The notes under the pieces were generated by a model. That model made no database searches. It saw nothing but the letters and a program-made list of their open reading frames with translations, and was not told the DNA's origin. The position numbers were made by a program, and so were the translations under genes. A stretch of 15,181 nucleotides of DNA from positions 1 through 15,181 of the forward strand of contig JANWYM010000038.1 of the NCBI GenBank assembly GCA_025055355.1, in the 5' to 3' direction. Of this stretch, positions 14,201-15,181 are shown piece after piece. The stretch is from Abditibacteriales bacterium. Its GTDB lineage: Bacteria > Armatimonadota > Abditibacteriia > Abditibacteriales > JANWYM01. The first letter of the stretch is position 1. Each line of letters begins with the position of its first letter.

Positions 14201-15181
14201 ACTTGCAGGGAAAAACGATGACGGGACGGCGCAAACCGATGCGTCCCAGCACGTCGCGGGGATACTTCGCGTCGCCGTCGTTGCCGCGGTCGGGAGCGTA
14301 GTCAATTTCGCCGGTTTTGGGGTTGAGGCGGTAGGCTTCGACCTGCGACGACGAGTAATACATCTGTCCCTTCATCTGAAAATAGCCCTCGGCATCGGCG
14401 AAGGCGAAAACGTCGGTGCGGACGCCCATGCACGACTTATACATCCCCTGCACGACAGCAAGGCTGCCCGGCACGGGCGTGTTGGGCAGGAACGACTTCG
14501 TGCGCTTGAACTCCAGCACGCGCCCCTCGACGAGCTGCAGGTCGTAGCGCAGCCCACGCAGCCGCTTCAGCATGTCGGCGAGGTTCTCATCGTTCGCCAC
14601 GCGCCAGCATAAATACGTCGCCACCTGCGCCTGTGGCATGAGGTTATCCCACTTCACACGCTCTAACGTATCCAGCGGTGTGTTGACGTAACTGCGCGCG
14701 TCGTTAATCGTCGCCAGACACACGCCCGGTCGCGCCGAGCGCGTGACCATCTCCGTGTCGAACGCCAACTTGCCCGGCAGGTAAGTTTGCCAGTTGCGGT
14801 CCTGCGTGGGGTTGATGGCATCCACGAAGGAATGAGGGGGAAGTAAGGGGAAGTTAGGAGAAGTCAGGGAAGAGGGCGAGGACGTGCCGCTTCCCTTAAT
14901 TGCCCTGGCTTCCTCGATGTATCGGGCGAACCCTTTCCCGATAGGCGAGAAGAAGCGCGTCAGGTCCACGTTGGTGAAATACCATCCGCTGTGAAACACG
15001 CCGACGACGTCGTTTTGTGTGGTCAGGTCTAAGCCGATGACGAGAGGTAACTTGTAGTGGCGAAACCTCTGGGTCAGGCGCAGGTCCTGCTCGGCGAAGC
15101 GCAGGCGGGCTTTGAGCGTTGGCTTTCGAGCGGATTGTCGCTTCATCTGCGCAATCGTCCGCTGCTGGTCGCGGATGCTTT
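11235..15181 (-). CDS. Large FtsX/MacB-type ABC transporter permease (5' end outside window)
   Basis: At least 1303 aa from an ATG at 15146. The frame stays open to the window edge with a coiled-coil-like SIRDQQRTIAQ before that ATG, and no ribosome site is seen there, so I treat the gene as partial. Residues below count from that ATG. A large soluble domain (1-510) precedes three membrane helices (about 517-600), then RRRKMRTALTCITLVLLTF (TM4, about 637-664), a MacB-like extracytoplasmic domain (about 665-1010), and the FtsX core of three helices (about 1020-1128) with LIVLNTMLGAVYERTKEIGIFSAVG. A 170-aa soluble domain ends the protein. FtsX/MacB permeases work with an ATPase partner in export or envelope signalling; that ATPase is not in the window. 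Three repeat-derived inserts lie in frame at residues about 91-105, 409-423 and 789-803. Confidence 0.85.
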   Translation of the reverse strand, partial: SIRDQQRTIAQMKRQSARKPTLKARLRFAEQDLRLTQRFRHYKLPLVIGLDLTTQNDVVGVFHSGWYFTNVDLTRFFSPIGKGFARYIEEARAIKGSGTSSPSSLTSPNFPLLPPHSFVDAINPTQDRNWQTYLPGKLAFDTEMVTRSARPGVCLATINDARSYVNTPLDTLERVKWDNLMPQAQVATYLCWRVANDENLADMLKRLRGLRYDLQLVEGRVLEFKRTKSFLPNTPVPGSLAVVQGMYKSCMGVRTDVFAFADAEGYFQMKGQMYYSSSQVEAYRLNPKTGEIDYAPDRGNDGDAKYPRDVLGRIGLRRPVIVFPCKSLSLFDLVDERYFETLEQIHVYDAKSHTEPISFGYSPPVSESATAGPTGGGDSLSYVEPCAVIYALPGARLKITMGMGLLGIRLMLINTQPDESKSSGFRFKGSTLHPEGVGFSVDEMKSIPLTPLQAARDIYNLDESRMAELRRHKIINERLESLHQLAKAELDSALKHLAGKRYDLAIAAARAAWAYESHAYPDVQSTALDVVKGVLFYLALLLPFAYFMERLVFAFPNIYKQIAGTVGMFLAVFIMLRYVHPAFELKVAPVIILLAFIILTLACVVIFIVTAKFNEQLEKLKQEASGIHTADVGRISAMTAAFNLGIANMRRRKMRTALTCITLVLLTFTVLSFTSVKSYLRKNQIDLGRPPAYTGIMIRDKVWSPLKEPSYAAIANEFGKAAIVSPRAWISSENYDKRAQIDVEADGKKYTVNGIIGLSPQEQHVLNVRSTLVAGRWFTPADQYVVILPESVAKALGVQPKGLGFRVKGSNPQPPQVKIYGTPFAVIGIVREPSAMSRVVAQWDAVVKAVKEAKDDAEAQKKIADLTHVAAADVTALFPQIKSAVDKEEKPSLKKEATFENLKDLDGEPLMPVDYAQLKPEVLEELKQQRQKRLQLGKTSESTLLQEYTHFQISNTVIIPYATAMNMGGTLRSIALKFDDPQKVTDTVNQLVQRYALSMYAGIGPGPAATATPGDAGGKTYLYSAIGLSAFGGLESVFMPILIAALIVLNTMLGAVYERTKEIGIFSAVGLAPVHISTLFLAESCVYANIGAILGYLLGQVTTKVLSEWELLSVLTLNYSSFSAVGVTIIIVATVIVSTMYPARKAAQIAVPDVERKWRLPEPDGDRMDIRMPFMLTGGHAKACCAFLVEFFEAYVDYTGGEFYTDAVHFDSFETDLGRGYSITMRLWLAPYDLGVSQWLDLRMTPAEEGHVFEIVLHLTRESGDVNSWKKTNWLFLNTLRKQFLIWRTISPASKLEYEQRAEEMLTQPMSMSA
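12736..12779 (-). repeat. GGGTT-rich palindromic insert, copy A (in permease)
   Basis: The coding strand holds GGGTTAAGGGTT then CT then AACCCTCAACCC, 12-bp arms with one mismatch, encoding KGLGFRVKGSNPQPP. It aligns with 13876-13919 in the same reading frame. Confidence 0.75.
13876..13919 (-). repeat. GGGTT-rich insert, copy B (in permease)
   Basis: Encodes KSSGFRFKGSTLHPEG, matching copy A at K-x-x-GFR-x-KGS. At DNA level both share AAG.GTT..GGGTTC..G.TTAAGGGTTC. The palindrome is more decayed here (GGGTT/AACCC core only). Confidence 0.7.
14831..14872 (-). repeat. 10-bp tandem repeat insert (in permease)
   Basis: On the plus strand AATGAGGGGG, AAGTAAGGGG, AAGTTAGGAG and AAGTCAGGGA follow each other (consensus AAGTNAGGRG), encoding a Ser/Pro/Leu-rich stretch (SLTSPNFPLLPP) on the minus strand. 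Low-complexity character differs sharply from the flanking protein. Confidence 0.75.

Overview
This is a GC-rich bacterial window with tightly packed genes and several kinds of short repeats that sit both between genes and, in frame, inside them. A Thermus-like seven-iron ferredoxin, a ceramidase-type hydrolase and the repeat style suggest a deep-branching, possibly thermophilic lineage (Armatimonadota/Fervidibacteria-like is my guess). No rRNA or other phylogenetic marker is present, so the assignment is weak.

Layout. Bases 1-232 are an in-register array of 29 octamers that runs off the left edge. A plus-strand run follows: rpiB, an NtrC-type sigma-54 activator whose start lies inside rpiB, and a 7Fe ferredoxin (309-2084). 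Everything from 2098 to 9417 reads on the minus strand: a three-gene unit (9417 to 7664: unknown 114-aa protein, HEPN-like protein, DRG/Obg-like GTPase with a TGS domain), a small gluzincin-like metalloprotease (7233-6448), and a probable operon running from an xdhC/coxI-family gene (6326-5166) through a small Uma2-tail-like ORF and a P1B heavy-metal ATPase (4954-2849) to a nucleotidyltransferase-fold protein and a 67-aa partner (2768-2098). A plus-strand neutral-ceramidase-family gene (9543-10952) then converges on a very large FtsX/MacB-type permease (11235 to beyond 15181).

Main finding. The metal-transporting ATPase appears to be a selenoprotein. Read conventionally it starts at a TTG (4885) in the middle of its N-terminal metal-binding (HMA) domain. 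Reading upstream in the same frame restores a complete HMA domain from an ATG at 4954, interrupted only by one TGA (4916-4918). That TGA sits exactly at the first cysteine of the GMTCxxC metal-binding motif, giving GMT-U-SSC (UxxC). One base after the TGA the mRNA can fold into an 8-bp plus 6-bp stem with a GUC-starting apical loop 19 nt from the UGA, as expected of a bacterial SECIS element. Selenocysteine insertion is therefore a better explanation than a nonsense mutation, though the window does not contain selA, selB, selC or selD.

Second theme: short repeats that behave like insertable peptide modules. A GC-rich palindrome lies between genes at 7291-7349, and a recognisable relative lies in frame inside the ceramidase-like gene. 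The permease carries two related GGGTT-rich elements in the same reading frame and a third insert made of 10-bp repeats.
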